A DNA stretch of 64,000 nt from Cetobacterium sp. 8H (GCF_014250675.1 NZ_JACHTG010000005.1:84174-148173); one strand, 5' to 3'. Shown: positions 16,524-26,270, counted from the first letter of the stretch. Program-made: numbers and translations. Notes: generated from the sequence alone by a model not told the origin.

Positions 16524-18263
16524 ATGAAGTGTTTAAAATTTTTTATACTTATGCTTTTTTTATCCCAACTTAATTTATATGGAAATTCTATTCATAAAAA
16601 TTTGGATCTTGAACTATTTAAAAATGATACTATAAGAATTAATGGTATTTTAAAATTTGAAAAAGTTAAAAATAAATACAATATTGTATTTGATATGCCT
16701 GAAATAAATTCAACTATACTTTTAGATACATTGACTATAAAAAAAGAAGTTAAAAGTGTATTTCTATATGATATTAATTTAGATGGAGCTAAAGAGATAT
16801 TTGTTATTTATAGTCAAAATGGAAAATACTCTTTAGAAGGATATTCATTAAGTAATTTATATATGGAGAATGGAGATTATTATGAGAAAGAGATCTTAGA
16901 TTCATTCAAAACACTTAATATTGCTACCTCTCAAAGATTAAATAAAAAAATTGAAAATATCCAAAACTTTAACGCTACTTTGGCAAAAAAAGAATTAGAA
17001 AAATTGACTCCATATTATAAAGTTGTAAATTTTAATAATTATGATATCTGGGATGTTCTAAAAAGAGTTGGAGAAGATAACTACTATAGTAAAGGGTATC
17101 TTTATCAATATGAGTTGATCCCTCAAGATTATGAAAAATTTAATCTTCAAAAATATTTTAAAATTTATTCAATTGATAATCTAAATTTTATTAAAAATAT
17201 TGGTAAAAATGTTCTGCTTAGCAATGGGAAATATTATTTTCTTTTTCAAGTTCACCGTTTAGGACTAATAACTTTAGAAGAGGTTTTTCAAGGAAAATTA
17301 ATAAATGAAACTATTATAAAAAATGGTGAATATTTTAATTCTTTTGAAAATGGTTTCTATGAAAAAAATATCAAAATAGGTCCATGGAACTCCTATGAGT
17401 ATTCAAAAGAGTTAGAACGTTATATACCAATCAAAAAATATTTTTCTAATGGACTATTGACTAGAAAAGATATTTTTTATAGAAAATCGGATGAGTTATC
17501 CACATTTTCTTCAACTTTTTATAACTCCAAAAATGAAATAGAAAAAATTATATATTATGAATCAAATGGATCAATCTCACAAATTCAAACTTATAGTGGT
17601 CCTGTTTTAGAAAAAGTTATAAATTATACTCATTATAAAAGAAATTATTCAATATATGATAAAATAACCAACCCAAAAACCGGTTATGAATACTATAAAT
17701 CTCGTGAATCTTTAACACTTTTTAAAGATTTAAATCTTTTAGATGCAAAACTAGAGAATAATGAACTTAATCTATACTCTATTAAAGATTCAAATGGAAA
17801 AGATATTTTTATCACATTTCAAAATTATTCTCCAAAAACATCTTTTCAAGAAGGGATTCGTTGGTATGAGGATAGCTTTAAATACTTTGGAATTAAGGAG
17901 ATTTTCTATGGAAAAAGAAAAGTTGAAAAAATATCATCATTTGAAGATGTGCTAAAAGATGGATATTTCGAAGAGTTTTCTTTAGGTTCTTTTCCGGGAG
18001 GCCACTCTATAACTGGCTCTTATAGAAATATAGAAACTGTTATAAAAAGTGGATATTTTGAAAATGGAATAAAAAATGGCGTTTGGAAAACTTATGATCC
18101 TTCTAGAGGAGATCTTCTTTCTTCGCTTACCTATGTTAAGGGTGTTTTACAGGGGCCTTACAACCTATATGAGAGTGATTTATTAAAAGAAAATGGAGAG
18201 TATAAAGATGGTGTAAAAGTCATTTTTTGGAAAGCACCACCTATGTTTTTATTTAGTTCTTAG
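16524..18263 (+). CDS. Secreted MORN-repeat protein
   Basis: The 579-residue protein begins at ATG 16524 (TTTGGAG upstream) with a signal peptide (residues 1-20, FLSQLNLYGNS). Residues 70-95 contain an FG-GAP-like LYDINLDGAKEIFVIY calcium-loop segment. The rest is irregular, with MORN-variant units in the last third (YFENGIKNGVWKTYD, YLYE, GEYKDG). It is the third gene of the MORN/DUF2628 operon, so the operon pairs a cytosolic and an exported MORN protein with a membrane protein. Function unknown. A hairpin with unusual G tracts follows. Confidence 0.72.
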   Translation: MKCLKFFILMLFLSQLNLYGNSIHKNLDLELFKNDTIRINGILKFEKVKNKYNIVFDMPEINSTILLDTLTIKKEVKSVFLYDINLDGAKEIFVIYSQNGKYSLEGYSLSNLYMENGDYYEKEILDSFKTLNIATSQRLNKKIENIQNFNATLAKKELEKLTPYYKVVNFNNYDIWDVLKRVGEDNYYSKGYLYQYELIPQDYEKFNLQKYFKIYSIDNLNFIKNIGKNVLLSNGKYYFLFQVHRLGLITLEEVFQGKLINETIIKNGEYFNSFENGFYEKNIKIGPWNSYEYSKELERYIPIKKYFSNGLLTRKDIFYRKSDELSTFSSTFYNSKNEIEKIIYYESNGSISQIQTYSGPVLEKVINYTHYKRNYSIYDKITNPKTGYEYYKSRESLTLFKDLNLLDAKLENNELNLYSIKDSNGKDIFITFQNYSPKTSFQEGIRWYEDSFKYFGIKEIFYGKRKVEKISSFEDVLKDGYFEEFSLGSFPGGHSITGSYRNIETVIKSGYFENGIKNGVWKTYDPSRGDLLSSLTYVKGVLQGPYNLYESDLLKENGEYKDGVKVIFWKAPPMFLFSS

Positions 18264-18313
18264 ATGAGTTATTTGTTAAAAATTATATAAATTTAAAAGT
18301 TTTTTAAAATGAT

Positions 18314-18354
18314 AAAAGGTCCTCGGGGGGGTGAGGACCTTTTAAGGGGGGGGG
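18314..18354 (+). terminator. Terminator-like hairpin with poly-G tracts
   Basis: Arms AAAAGGTCCTC (18314-18324) and GAGGACCTTTT (18333-18343) enclose a loop of seven G plus T, and nine G follow at 18346-18354. Long G runs are exceptional in this AT-rich genome. The region 18355-18503 shows no further feature. Confidence 0.6.
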
Positions 18355-18503
18355 ATTAAATTTATTACTTATTAGCATTTTCTAATTACATTGTTTTGAC
18401 GTAGTGATTAATAAAAAAGTTTTACAAATTTTTTATTTCCCACTAATCTTTTTCTAGCCCTATAACTTAACAACAACTCTTCCTTTACTTTTTCCTTTTA
18501 AAA

Positions 18504-18680
18504 TTAGTTCGATTTTATAGCTGTTGAAAGAATATTTCCGCCAACTGTATCTATAACTCCAGTTACTAAAATCTCACCATCTTCAGGTTTAACTTCTCCT
18601 TTAACAATCAATTTATAAACTGAAATTGCAGCAGCAATACCAGGAGTGTGTGGATAAACTTTTGTAATACCTCTATTTCC
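18504..18680 (-). pseudogene. C-terminal remnant of a PLP-dependent enzyme
   Basis: The 58 C-terminal codons (GNRGITKVYPHTPGIAAA through ILVTGVIDTVGG to the end) resemble the tail of a fold-type II PLP enzyme such as the 2-amino-4-oxopentanoate thiolase beta subunit. The frame continues upstream only into the hairpin of a ferredoxin-type terminator, encoding a meaningless hydrophobic start, so the rest of the gene is lost. Family assignment is tentative. Confidence 0.45.
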
Positions 18681-18840
18681 ACTAGCTGATAAGAATAAAA
18701 AGAGTAGTCCCCCTATTATTCTCATCAACTTTATTTTTAGCAAAATCCTTTAGTTCTGCTTACTATATTCTAATTTAAAACCCATTTTTCTCTAAAAAAA
18801 TATTTAATTTAAGTACTAAATATAGTGTTAATACTATCAA
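18681..18840 (-). repeat. Residual promoter and terminator of a deleted ferredoxin gene
   Basis: The hairpin with arms at 18685-18698 and 18716-18729 matches the terminator after the ferredoxin gene at 27663. The next roughly 90 bp (18745-18838) matches the ferredoxin upstream region at about 27905-28005, including the TTTAGAG...AAATTnGAATATA block. In this copy the ferredoxin reading frame between the two parts is missing. The gap 18681-18840 has no intact gene. Confidence 0.5.
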
Positions 18841-19791
18841 TTACGAATTTTGAATCTCTCCATAAGCTATAAGAGGATTACCAACTTCGATAGCTAAACT
18901 AACAGTTTCATATAGAATAATCCCATTGAATTCAGCTTTATATACTTTTAAAATTTCTCCAAAAACATTTTTAATTTCCCCAATAATATCATCTTTTTTG
19001 AATTTATCCCCTGGATTAAATTTAGGATACCAGAACCCATTTAATGGGGAATCAATATATTTTGCATTCACAATCATCTTTTGATTAACTTTTCTTTTTA
19101 AACTTTCCTTTGCCTCCAGCAATTCTAAAAACTCCAAAGCCAATCTTACATTTCTTTTATATTTTTCAACATCCTCTTTAGACCATATTCCCATTCCACC
19201 TATTTCAATTAAAAATCCAGGAACTCCTTGAATAGCCGCTGAGTTATATGCACCTGTTGAAGACTTAGATTTAACTCTGTATTCTAAGTCTAAAGCACTA
19301 GCTGTTAAATGAGAAAATTCTATAACTTTTTCATCTCCAATACCAGGAGCATATATAAAATCCATCACATTTTCATAGGTATCTCCGCCATGTAAATCAA
19401 TAAAAAAATCCAATTTTGGATATAGCTCATTTGAAAAATAATAAGCTATTTTTTCAGTTAGTGATCCATTTTTATTTCCAGGAAATACCCTATTTAAATT
19501 CTTATTATCCTCAGGTATTACCCCTGGAACTCTTTTAAAAAACCCAGAGTAATTACTTCCATGTAATATTATTAAGGTCCCTATGATGTTGTCAGGTGTC
19601 AACTCCTTGGCAAGTTCAATAGCGGTTTGAATTCCTGTATATTCACAACAGTGTATTCCAGCAGATATTCCAATTGTTTTTCCATAACTTTTCCCATTTA
19701 TAATAGTAACAGGAATTTCATATCCCTCTATATCTAAAAATCCATTAATTTTCTCTCCCCTTTGACAAATTAAATTCCCTAATTTCAACAC
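18841..19791 (-). CDS. M14-family deacylase/carboxypeptidase (succinylglutamate desuccinylase/aspartoacylase type)
   Basis: The 316-residue cytosolic protein has the zinc motif GIHCCEYTGIQ (HxxE, about residues 47-50), the second His in LHGGD (about 134) and a late catalytic Glu in IEIGGMG (about 197). A C-terminal beta-rich biotinyl-like domain follows, with KFNPGDKFKKDDIIGEI (about 258-274), as in AstE/AspA relatives. It would cleave an N-acyl or amide bond. GTG 19791 is used, with GAGGAGG 9 nt upstream. Its first 47 nt overlap the MATE gene, and it is the last gene of the B12-riboswitch operon. The substrate may be the imported ligand; this is inference. Confidence 0.78.
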   Translation of the reverse strand: MLKLGNLICQRGEKINGFLDIEGYEIPVTIINGKSYGKTIGISAGIHCCEYTGIQTAIELAKELTPDNIIGTLIILHGSNYSGFFKRVPGVIPEDNKNLNRVFPGNKNGSLTEKIAYYFSNELYPKLDFFIDLHGGDTYENVMDFIYAPGIGDEKVIEFSHLTASALDLEYRVKSKSSTGAYNSAAIQGVPGFLIEIGGMGIWSKEDVEKYKRNVRLALEFLELLEAKESLKRKVNQKMIVNAKYIDSPLNGFWYPKFNPGDKFKKDDIIGEIKNVFGEILKVYKAEFNGIILYETVSLAIEVGNPLIAYGEIQNS

Positions 19792-21106
19792 TTCGATGTT
19801 CCTCCTCTTTTTTAGATAATGTTAGTTTTAAATATGGCAATAAAAATACTCCTCTAAAAAAATAAAAACTAAGTAAAGAAAACCAAATCCCATTATTTTT
19901 TAGAATTGGTATTAAAAATTTATATGATAAGATAAAACCGAAAAATCCAAAACAAGTTGAAACCGCAACTGGATAAGTTATGTTAGTTCCTGTAAATACT
20001 CCATAATATGTCAACCCTAAAAATCCTAAAATTGGATATAAGCCAACCCAGTATCTATATTGAGAAGCTATTATAATAATTTTTTCTATATTGGTAAACA
20101 TAGTAATTATTCTATCATAGAAAATAAAATATCCCACAGTTGTTATTAAAACCAATATACTTCCCCACAAAAGATTTTTTTTCCAAACCTCCTTCATAAG
20201 ATTATTATCATCCATACCTTTAGCCCTTCCTGAAAATACACTTGTAGTGTTGGCAACCCCATCAAAAGCATATGAGATAATAGAAACGATCTGAAGTAAA
20301 ATACTATTAACTGCTACAATATCACTTCCTAGAGTAGAGCTTGCTTTCATAATCAAGTTATTATGCAAAAGTAAAAATACAGTCCTAATCATAAGGTTTT
20401 TATTAACTAAAAATATTCTGAAAATTTCATCTTTTTTTAAAATCTCTACTAATTTAAATTCATTGTGGAATTTTTTAGGAAAAATAAAAAATATCCCAAT
20501 CCCTGTTGATAAAAGCTGAGAAATTAAAGTTGCATAGGCTACGCCTTGAACATCTAATTTAAAAATTGTTACAAATATTATATCTAAAAGTATATTTATA
20601 ATATTACCAAATATTTGCATAATTAAAGAGGATTTTATTTCTCCTTTTCCCATCATCCACCCTAAAATAACGTAATTTATCAATACAAATGGAGCACCTA
20701 AAATTAGGATTTCAAAGTAGAGATAAATAATTTTTTTTATTTCATCTTCAGGCGATATAAATTTTATAATAATATCAAATACTATATTTTGAAAAAATAT
20801 TAAAATAATTCCAATACAAAATGCAATAATTATATTTCTAAAAAATACATTGGCATTTTCTGGAAGACTTTTATTGAATAGTTGAGCACTACAGGCTGTT
20901 GTACTAACCCTTAAAAATCCAAACAACCAGTATATAGTGTTGAAAATTAAAGTTCCTATGGCAACTCCTGAAATTAAATTTTCATTGGATAAGTGCCCAA
21001 TCACCGCTAAATCAACAGCCCCTAATAAAGGTTGAGTAATAGTTGAAATTATAAAAGGAAACATCAAAGATAGATAAATTTTATTAGTTAATATTATTCT
21101 TTTCAT
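19745..21106 (-). CDS. MATE-family efflux protein
   Basis: The 453-residue membrane protein has about twelve helices in two similar halves. It contains MATE motifs such as QPLLGAVDLAVIGHLS (about residues 24-39) and, in the second half, DGVANTTSVFSGRAKG (about 278-293). MATE proteins export organic cations or small molecules with Na+ or H+. Its placement inside a nickel/peptide ABC operon under a B12 riboswitch, overlapping the deacylase gene by 47 nt, suggests export of the ligand or of a modified product. GGAG precedes ATG 21106. Confidence 0.85.
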   Translation of the reverse strand: MKRIILTNKIYLSLMFPFIISTITQPLLGAVDLAVIGHLSNENLISGVAIGTLIFNTIYWLFGFLRVSTTACSAQLFNKSLPENANVFFRNIIIAFCIGIILIFFQNIVFDIIIKFISPEDEIKKIIYLYFEILILGAPFVLINYVILGWMMGKGEIKSSLIMQIFGNIINILLDIIFVTIFKLDVQGVAYATLISQLLSTGIGIFFIFPKKFHNEFKLVEILKKDEIFRIFLVNKNLMIRTVFLLLHNNLIMKASSTLGSDIVAVNSILLQIVSIISYAFDGVANTTSVFSGRAKGMDDNNLMKEVWKKNLLWGSILVLITTVGYFIFYDRIITMFTNIEKIIIIASQYRYWVGLYPILGFLGLTYYGVFTGTNITYPVAVSTCFGFFGFILSYKFLIPILKNNGIWFSLLSFYFFRGVFLLPYLKLTLSKKEEEHRSVEIREFNLSKGREN

Positions 21107-21161
21107 ATTCTCCTCTTACTTCTAAAAATGAATTTATTAATATTAATATACCATTCTTTTT

Positions 21162-22115
21162 TTACATATATAAATGGCATGCAATTTTATGATAGTCATT
21201 AATTTTCTTTAATTTAGGCTCAATATCATTGCAAAATTCTTTCTTATTCTTACATCTTGTAGAAAACGGACATCCCTCGGGTCTATTTAAAGGACTTGGA
21301 ATATCTCCTTTTAAAATTTCTATTTTTGTATTCTTTAAAGCACTTTCTATTGAAAATACTGAATTTAAAAGAGATTTAGTATATGGATGTTTTGCTAATT
21401 CTCTAATTTTATTTCCTGGAAGAATTTCTACAATATTCCCTAAATACATAACTGCTATCTCATCTGCAAAAGATTTAACTAATGCTAAATCATGGCAAAC
21501 AAATATAATACTTATTCCTTTCTCCTCTTTTACTTTCTTTAAAAGTTTAACTATGCTATTTTGAGTAGAAACATCCAATGCTGATGTTGCCTCATCACAA
21601 ATTAATATTTTAGGATTTAAAGATAATGCTCTTGCTATCCCCACTCTTTGTAATTGTCCTCCACTTATATTATGAGGATAACAATTAAGGTATCCTTCAT
21701 CTAATCCTACCAACTCTAAAAGTTCCTTTGCTTTTTTTTCAATATCCACTTTTTTTAACAATTTAAAATTCAATAATGGTTCAACTATTATATCTTTTAT
21801 TTGCATCTTTGGATTAAAAGCTCCTTGAGAGTCTTGAAATACCATCTGAATATCTTTTCTATTTAATCTTGTTTCTTGCTTTGAAAATTTAGCTAAATTC
21901 ATATCTTTATAAATTATTTCTCCCATCGTTGGTGTTTCAAGCTGTGTTATCATTCTAATAAGAGTTGATTTTCCACAACCACTTTCACCCACTATTCCAA
22001 GTATTTTCTCCGAATAAATATCTAAGTTCACATCATTACATGCAACTAATTTTTTTCCAGAGTCTATTTTAAAAATTTTAAAAATTTTTTTTATTTCTAA
22101 TATTTTATCCGACAT
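21162..22115 (-). CDS. Nickel/peptide-type ABC ATPase (OppF/DppF/NikE-like)
   Basis: The 317-residue ATPase has Walker A GESGCGKST (about residues 41-49), signature ISGGQLQRVGIA, Walker B KILICDEATSALD and the H-loop VCHDLALVKS. The C-terminal oligopeptide/nickel extension carries a CPFSTRCKNKKEFC cysteine cluster (about 281-294), typical of OppD/F ATPases that bind an Fe-S cluster or metal. It overlaps the preceding ATPase gene by 11 nt and forms the heterodimer with it. Confidence 0.9.
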   Translation of the reverse strand: MSDKILEIKKIFKIFKIDSGKKLVACNDVNLDIYSEKILGIVGESGCGKSTLIRMITQLETPTMGEIIYKDMNLAKFSKQETRLNRKDIQMVFQDSQGAFNPKMQIKDIIVEPLLNFKLLKKVDIEKKAKELLELVGLDEGYLNCYPHNISGGQLQRVGIARALSLNPKILICDEATSALDVSTQNSIVKLLKKVKEEKGISIIFVCHDLALVKSFADEIAVMYLGNIVEILPGNKIRELAKHPYTKSLLNSVFSIESALKNTKIEILKGDIPSPLNRPEGCPFSTRCKNKKEFCNDIEPKLKKINDYHKIACHLYM

Positions 22116-22881
22116 TTATTTTTTCCTCCCACTTAGGAATGGAATCTAATAAAAGTTTTGTATAATTTTTTTTAGGAGAATTTATAATTTCATTTGGATC
22201 TCCATGTTCTATTATATTTCCTTTTTTCATTATAATTATTTTATCTGAAATATATGCCGCCACTCCTATATTGTGAGTTACTATTATTATACTTGTCCCA
22301 TATAATTTTCTTAAGGTTAGTAATTCTTCTATTATTTGGGATTGAGTTGTTACATCCAAAGCACTAGTAGGTTCATCTGCTAGCAAAATTTTAGGATTAA
22401 ATGTCATCGCAATTGCTATCCCTACTCTTTGGCACATTCCACCACTTAATTGATAAGGATAACTATTCATTATATTTTCTGGATCTGATAAATTCATTTT
22501 TGTTAGATTTTCTATACATTTTTCTTTAGCTTTTTGTTTTGAAATTTTTTCATGATGTTGGACGTATTCAATATATTGTTTTCCTATTTTTCTAATAGGA
22601 TTTAATGTATTTCTGCAGTCTTGAAATATTATTGAAATATCCTTTCCTCTTTTTTTATCTAACTTTATTTTCAAATCAGTCTCATTAAATAAAATATCCC
22701 CATGTAACAATTTAGCATCTGATGGAAGAGCTCCTATAATACTTTTTATAACTGTACTTTTACCACTTCCGCTTTCTCCAACTATCCCTATTATTTCCCC
22801 TAATTTTAAACGTAAATTAAAATTATTTACTACTGGAGGTTTATCTCCGTATTGGATTGTCAAATCATTTATTCTTAACAT
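22105..22881 (-). CDS. Nickel/peptide-type ABC ATPase (OppD/DppD/NikD-like)
   Basis: The 258-residue ATPase contains Walker A GESGSGKST, signature LSGGMCQRVGIAIA, Walker B KILLADEPTSALD and H-loop VTHNIG. It is shorter than typical OppD (about 330) because it lacks the C-terminal cysteine extension, a feature of NikD/CntD-type subunits. The gene abuts the binding-protein gene (stop at 22882). Confidence 0.9.
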   Translation of the reverse strand: MLRINDLTIQYGDKPPVVNNFNLRLKLGEIIGIVGESGSGKSTVIKSIIGALPSDAKLLHGDILFNETDLKIKLDKKRGKDISIIFQDCRNTLNPIRKIGKQYIEYVQHHEKISKQKAKEKCIENLTKMNLSDPENIMNSYPYQLSGGMCQRVGIAIAMTFNPKILLADEPTSALDVTTQSQIIEELLTLRKLYGTSIIIVTHNIGVAAYISDKIIIMKKGNIIEHGDPNEIINSPKKNYTKLLLDSIPKWEEKINVG

Positions 22882-24453
22882 TTATTCTTTACTTTCCTTT
22901 CTTATTGATATTTTATCTGTTACCCAGTAATAATCAGTTGGATATAATAAAGCATTTTCTATATCTTTCGATGTTATTAAATAAGTTGTCTCATACCCAA
23001 AGAAAATAGTTGATGCATCATTCATTATTAATTGTTGAATTTCTATTATTAGATTTCTTCTTAAATCTTTATTATACTCCACCGATAGTTTATCTAATAA
23101 TTCATCTACTTTTTTATTTTTGTATCCTGTTTGATTAGATGGCGATTTACTATACCAATTTTCACGTAAATATTTTTCAGGATCTCCTGTATTTGCTACT
23201 AATACATTCCAAATTAATAAGTCAAATTTTCCAGCATCTCTTAGATCTAATAAAGTTTCATAACTTACTGTGTTAATTTTTATATTAATCCCTATTTCTT
23301 TTAAACTAATTTGAGAAGCTTGAGCATAAACTTTTAATTCTTCTCTACTTGAATAAATAACAAACTCCAATTCTATTTTTTCACCATTTGGAGTTTCTAG
23401 GTAGCCATCATTATCTATATCTTTATATCCATTCTCAACTAATAATTTCTTTGCACTTTCTGGGTTATACGTATTTTCATCAATTAATTCTTCAAATCCA
23501 AAATCTAATGTTGGAGGAACTGGTGCTTTACCAGATTTAGCTCCACCTTCAAGTAAAGTTTTTGCATAGGTTTCTTTATCTAATGCTCTTAAAATAGCTT
23601 GTCTCAATACTTTATCCTTCAAAACACCATTCTCATTCATAAAGGCAAAAGTAGTTCTCAGTGAATCTAAACTTTGAATATTATATTTTGTAACATCTTG
23701 AAAATCTAAAAGATTTTCTGTTTTTAAGTTATATGCAATTTGAATTTCTCCAGATTGTAAAGCCATAGAACGAGTTATTTGATCGTCTATACATTTAAAA
23801 CTTATTTTATCTAATGGTACTTCTCCACCCCAGTAATAGTTATTTTTTATAACTACACATTGTTCTGTTGGATCAAAAGATTCTACCATATAAGGCCCAG
23901 TACAAATAGGCCCCTTCGATGCATATAAATCTGTATCTCCTTGTGTATTTACTACTAAAAAAAGTGGATCAGCTAAGCATCCAGGTAAACCTGCAACAGG
24001 TTTATCGGTTTTTATTATTAAATTTTGTCCATCTATAACTAATTCCTGTAAATTAAAAAATGTTTTTGCTCTATTGCTTAATTCAAACGTACGTTCTAAA
24101 GATTTTTTAACCATTTCTGGTGTCATCTCAGTTCCATCAGAAAATTTAACCCCTTTTCTAATCTTAAAAATCCATGTTCTTCCATCTTCATAATTAATCC
24201 AACTTTCAGCCAATGAAGGAATTACTCTACCTTTTTGATCAAATTTTGTTAAAGTTTCTCCAATACCATATCTAGATACAACCCAACTAAAATATTGCTC
24301 TGTTGGCTCTAACGTATCTGCGAAACTTGTAACCCCAACAGTTATTTCATTTTTATTTTTAACCTCTTCTTTTTTTTCTTGATTTCTTCCACAACCTAAA
24401 ACAAAACATGTCACTAAAACTCCCGCCGTCATTACACTTTTTTTTAATTGCAT
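22882..24453 (-). CDS. Nickel/peptide-type substrate-binding lipoprotein (NikA/CntA/OppA-like)
   Basis: The roughly 523-residue family-5 solute-binding protein has a lipoprotein signal with lipobox LGC (VLGCGRNQ) near residues 20-25. Characteristic segments are GVTSFADTLEP, AESWINYEDGRTWIFKIRKG, FSDGTEMTPEMVKKSL and the C-terminal NKKVDELLDKL. The length and the ADTLEPTEQY opening are closer to NikA-type metal-complex receptors than to peptide receptors, but the cargo is uncertain. ATG 24453 is preferred over 24462 because AAGGGA is 8 nt upstream. Control by the upstream cobalamin riboswitch suggests a cobalt complex or corrinoid. Confidence 0.87.
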   Translation of the reverse strand: MQLKKSVMTAGVLVTCFVLGCGRNQEKKEEVKNKNEITVGVTSFADTLEPTEQYFSWVVSRYGIGETLTKFDQKGRVIPSLAESWINYEDGRTWIFKIRKGVKFSDGTEMTPEMVKKSLERTFELSNRAKTFFNLQELVIDGQNLIIKTDKPVAGLPGCLADPLFLVVNTQGDTDLYASKGPICTGPYMVESFDPTEQCVVIKNNYYWGGEVPLDKISFKCIDDQITRSMALQSGEIQIAYNLKTENLLDFQDVTKYNIQSLDSLRTTFAFMNENGVLKDKVLRQAILRALDKETYAKTLLEGGAKSGKAPVPPTLDFGFEELIDENTYNPESAKKLLVENGYKDIDNDGYLETPNGEKIELEFVIYSSREELKVYAQASQISLKEIGINIKINTVSYETLLDLRDAGKFDLLIWNVLVANTGDPEKYLRENWYSKSPSNQTGYKNKKVDELLDKLSVEYNKDLRRNLIIEIQQLIMNDASTIFFGYETTYLITSKDIENALLYPTDYYWVTDKISIRKESKE

Positions 24454-24479
24454 TATCTTCATCCCTTCTTTTTCAAAAA

Positions 24480-25292
24480 TTATTTTTTTTTTGGATTTAG
24501 TAAATCTCTTACACTATCACCCAACATATTAAATATAACAATAACAATTATTATAGAAATCCCTGGATATATTATTAACCATGGTGCTTTTGTCATATAT
24601 TTTCTTCCCTCATTTAACATTAGTCCCCATTCTGGAGTTGGTGCTTGAGCCCCAAATCCCAAAAATGATAACGATGCTAATTTTAACATCATTGTTCCTA
24701 TATCTGTTGTTGCTGTGACTATTACCGTTGGAATCATATTTGGAATTAAATGTTTTTGTAATATTATTCTAGGGGTTCCACCACTAATTATCGCTGCTTC
24801 TATATACATACTCTTCTTTATTTTTAATATTAAACTTCTTGATAATCTTGTATATTTTGGCCAACTAACTAATGATACAGCCAATACCGAATTCACCATA
24901 TTCGGCCCCAAAATACCAGCAATTGCAATAGCTAAAACTAACCCAGGAAAAGAAATCATCATATCCGCTAATCTCATTATAATATCATCAACTACTCCTC
25001 CAAAATATCCCGCTACAATTCCTAATGTCGTTCCAATAATAAAAACTACTGTAATTAAACTGAATGTCATAATTATTGATGGTCTAATTCCATAAATAAT
25101 TCTTGAAAACACATCTCTTCCCAATCTATCTGTACCTAAAATATATTCTTTCCCTGGTGGAATCAGCGAATGACTCATAACTGCTGAATAAGGGTCTTTT
25201 GTAGCTATCCAAGGTGCAAATATTGCTACCAAAATAACAGACAATCCTAATATTGAAAATATCATAAGTTGTTTATTTTTTAATATATTCAT
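24480..25292 (-). CDS. Nickel/peptide-type ABC permease (DppC/NikC-like)
   Basis: The 270-residue permease has six helices and the LGTDRLGRDVFSRIIYG motif near residues 52-68, which is characteristic of the OppC/DppC/NikC family, plus the EAA-type loop EAAIISGGTPRIILQKHLIPN. It follows the partner permease with a 4-nt overlap. Import of the ligand captured by the lipoprotein is its likely role. Confidence 0.9.
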   Translation of the reverse strand: MNILKNKQLMIFSILGLSVILVAIFAPWIATKDPYSAVMSHSLIPPGKEYILGTDRLGRDVFSRIIYGIRPSIIMTFSLITVVFIIGTTLGIVAGYFGGVVDDIIMRLADMMISFPGLVLAIAIAGILGPNMVNSVLAVSLVSWPKYTRLSRSLILKIKKSMYIEAAIISGGTPRIILQKHLIPNMIPTVIVTATTDIGTMMLKLASLSFLGFGAQAPTPEWGLMLNEGRKYMTKAPWLIIYPGISIIIVIVIFNMLGDSVRDLLNPKKK

Positions 25293-26239
25293 TTATAACT
25301 CACCTTTACTCTTGGATCTAAATATTTATATGATAAGTCAACTAACAAATTAATTAACATATAAAATAATGCAACCAATAAAACATAACCTTGGATTAAT
25401 GGGTAATCGTGTGTTGAAATAGCCTTAACAGCCATACTCCCCATTCCTGGCCAATTATAAACAATTTCTACTACTGCAGTCCCACTTAAAAGACTTCCCA
25501 AAGAAAGACCTAACAATGTTATTAATGGAAGCATTGCATTTGGTAAAATATGTTTTAATAGAATTATATTTTTCTTTATCCCTCTTATCTTTGCTCCTAT
25601 CACATATTCTTGCTGTAGTTCTTCAAGAACTATTGTTCTTACCTGTCTAGTATATTTAGCAGACATAGCCAAAGCTAAAGTTAATGCTGGAAGAATTAAT
25701 GCTTTGATATCTGATGTTCCACCTGATATTGGAATCAATTTGAGTTGCACACCAAAAAATCTTAAAAAAATTAATCCTATCCAAAAACTAGGAACAGATA
25801 TTCCTATAAATGAAAATCCTCTAACTATATAATCAATAATTTTGTTTTGATTTACAGCTGCCAAAATTCCCAATGGTATTGAAATAAAAATCATTAAAAA
25901 CAATGATGAAATTGCTAATTTTAAAGTAATTAGAAAACTTGATATTAACTTTTCAAAAACAGGTACCTTTAAAGAATATGAATTACCCATATTGCCACTA
26001 CATATCCCAACTATCCATCTTCGATATTGAATCATAAAAGGTTGATCTACACCTAAATCCGCTCTAGTTTGAGCTAATAGCTCTGGTGTTGGAATATTTC
26101 CACATGCTGTTAACATAATTTCTGCTGGATCTCCTGGAGATAAATATATTAATAGAAATGTTAAAAAACTTATTCCAAATAATACAACTCCTATCTGTAA
26201 TCCTCTCTTATAAAATCTTTTAAAATTTAATTCTAACAA
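25289..26239 (-). CDS. Nickel/peptide-type ABC permease (DppB/NikB-like)
   Basis: The 316-residue permease is the first gene of the operon. It has the DppB/OppB fold with FLLIYLSPGDPAEIM near residues 28-42, the EAA loop YVIGAKIRGIKKNIILLKH and the C-terminal YKYLDPRVKVSYK motif. ATG 26239 has AAGGAGGAG upstream. Transcription reaches it through the riboswitch and terminator at 26271-26560. Confidence 0.9.
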   Translation of the reverse strand: MLELNFKRFYKRGLQIGVVLFGISFLTFLLIYLSPGDPAEIMLTACGNIPTPELLAQTRADLGVDQPFMIQYRRWIVGICSGNMGNSYSLKVPVFEKLISSFLITLKLAISSLFLMIFISIPLGILAAVNQNKIIDYIVRGFSFIGISVPSFWIGLIFLRFFGVQLKLIPISGGTSDIKALILPALTLALAMSAKYTRQVRTIVLEELQQEYVIGAKIRGIKKNIILLKHILPNAMLPLITLLGLSLGSLLSGTAVVEIVYNWPGMGSMAVKAISTHDYPLIQGYVLLVALFYMLINLLVDLSYKYLDPRVKVSYK

Positions 26240-26270
26240 AACTCCTCCTTATAAAATAAAAAAATCTAAC

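Noticed and set aside
18504..18743. A 79-residue protein with an apparent N-terminal hydrophobic segment
   Set aside because: The first 20 codons are the hairpin of a diverged ferredoxin terminator; only the C-terminal enzyme remnant is protein-like.
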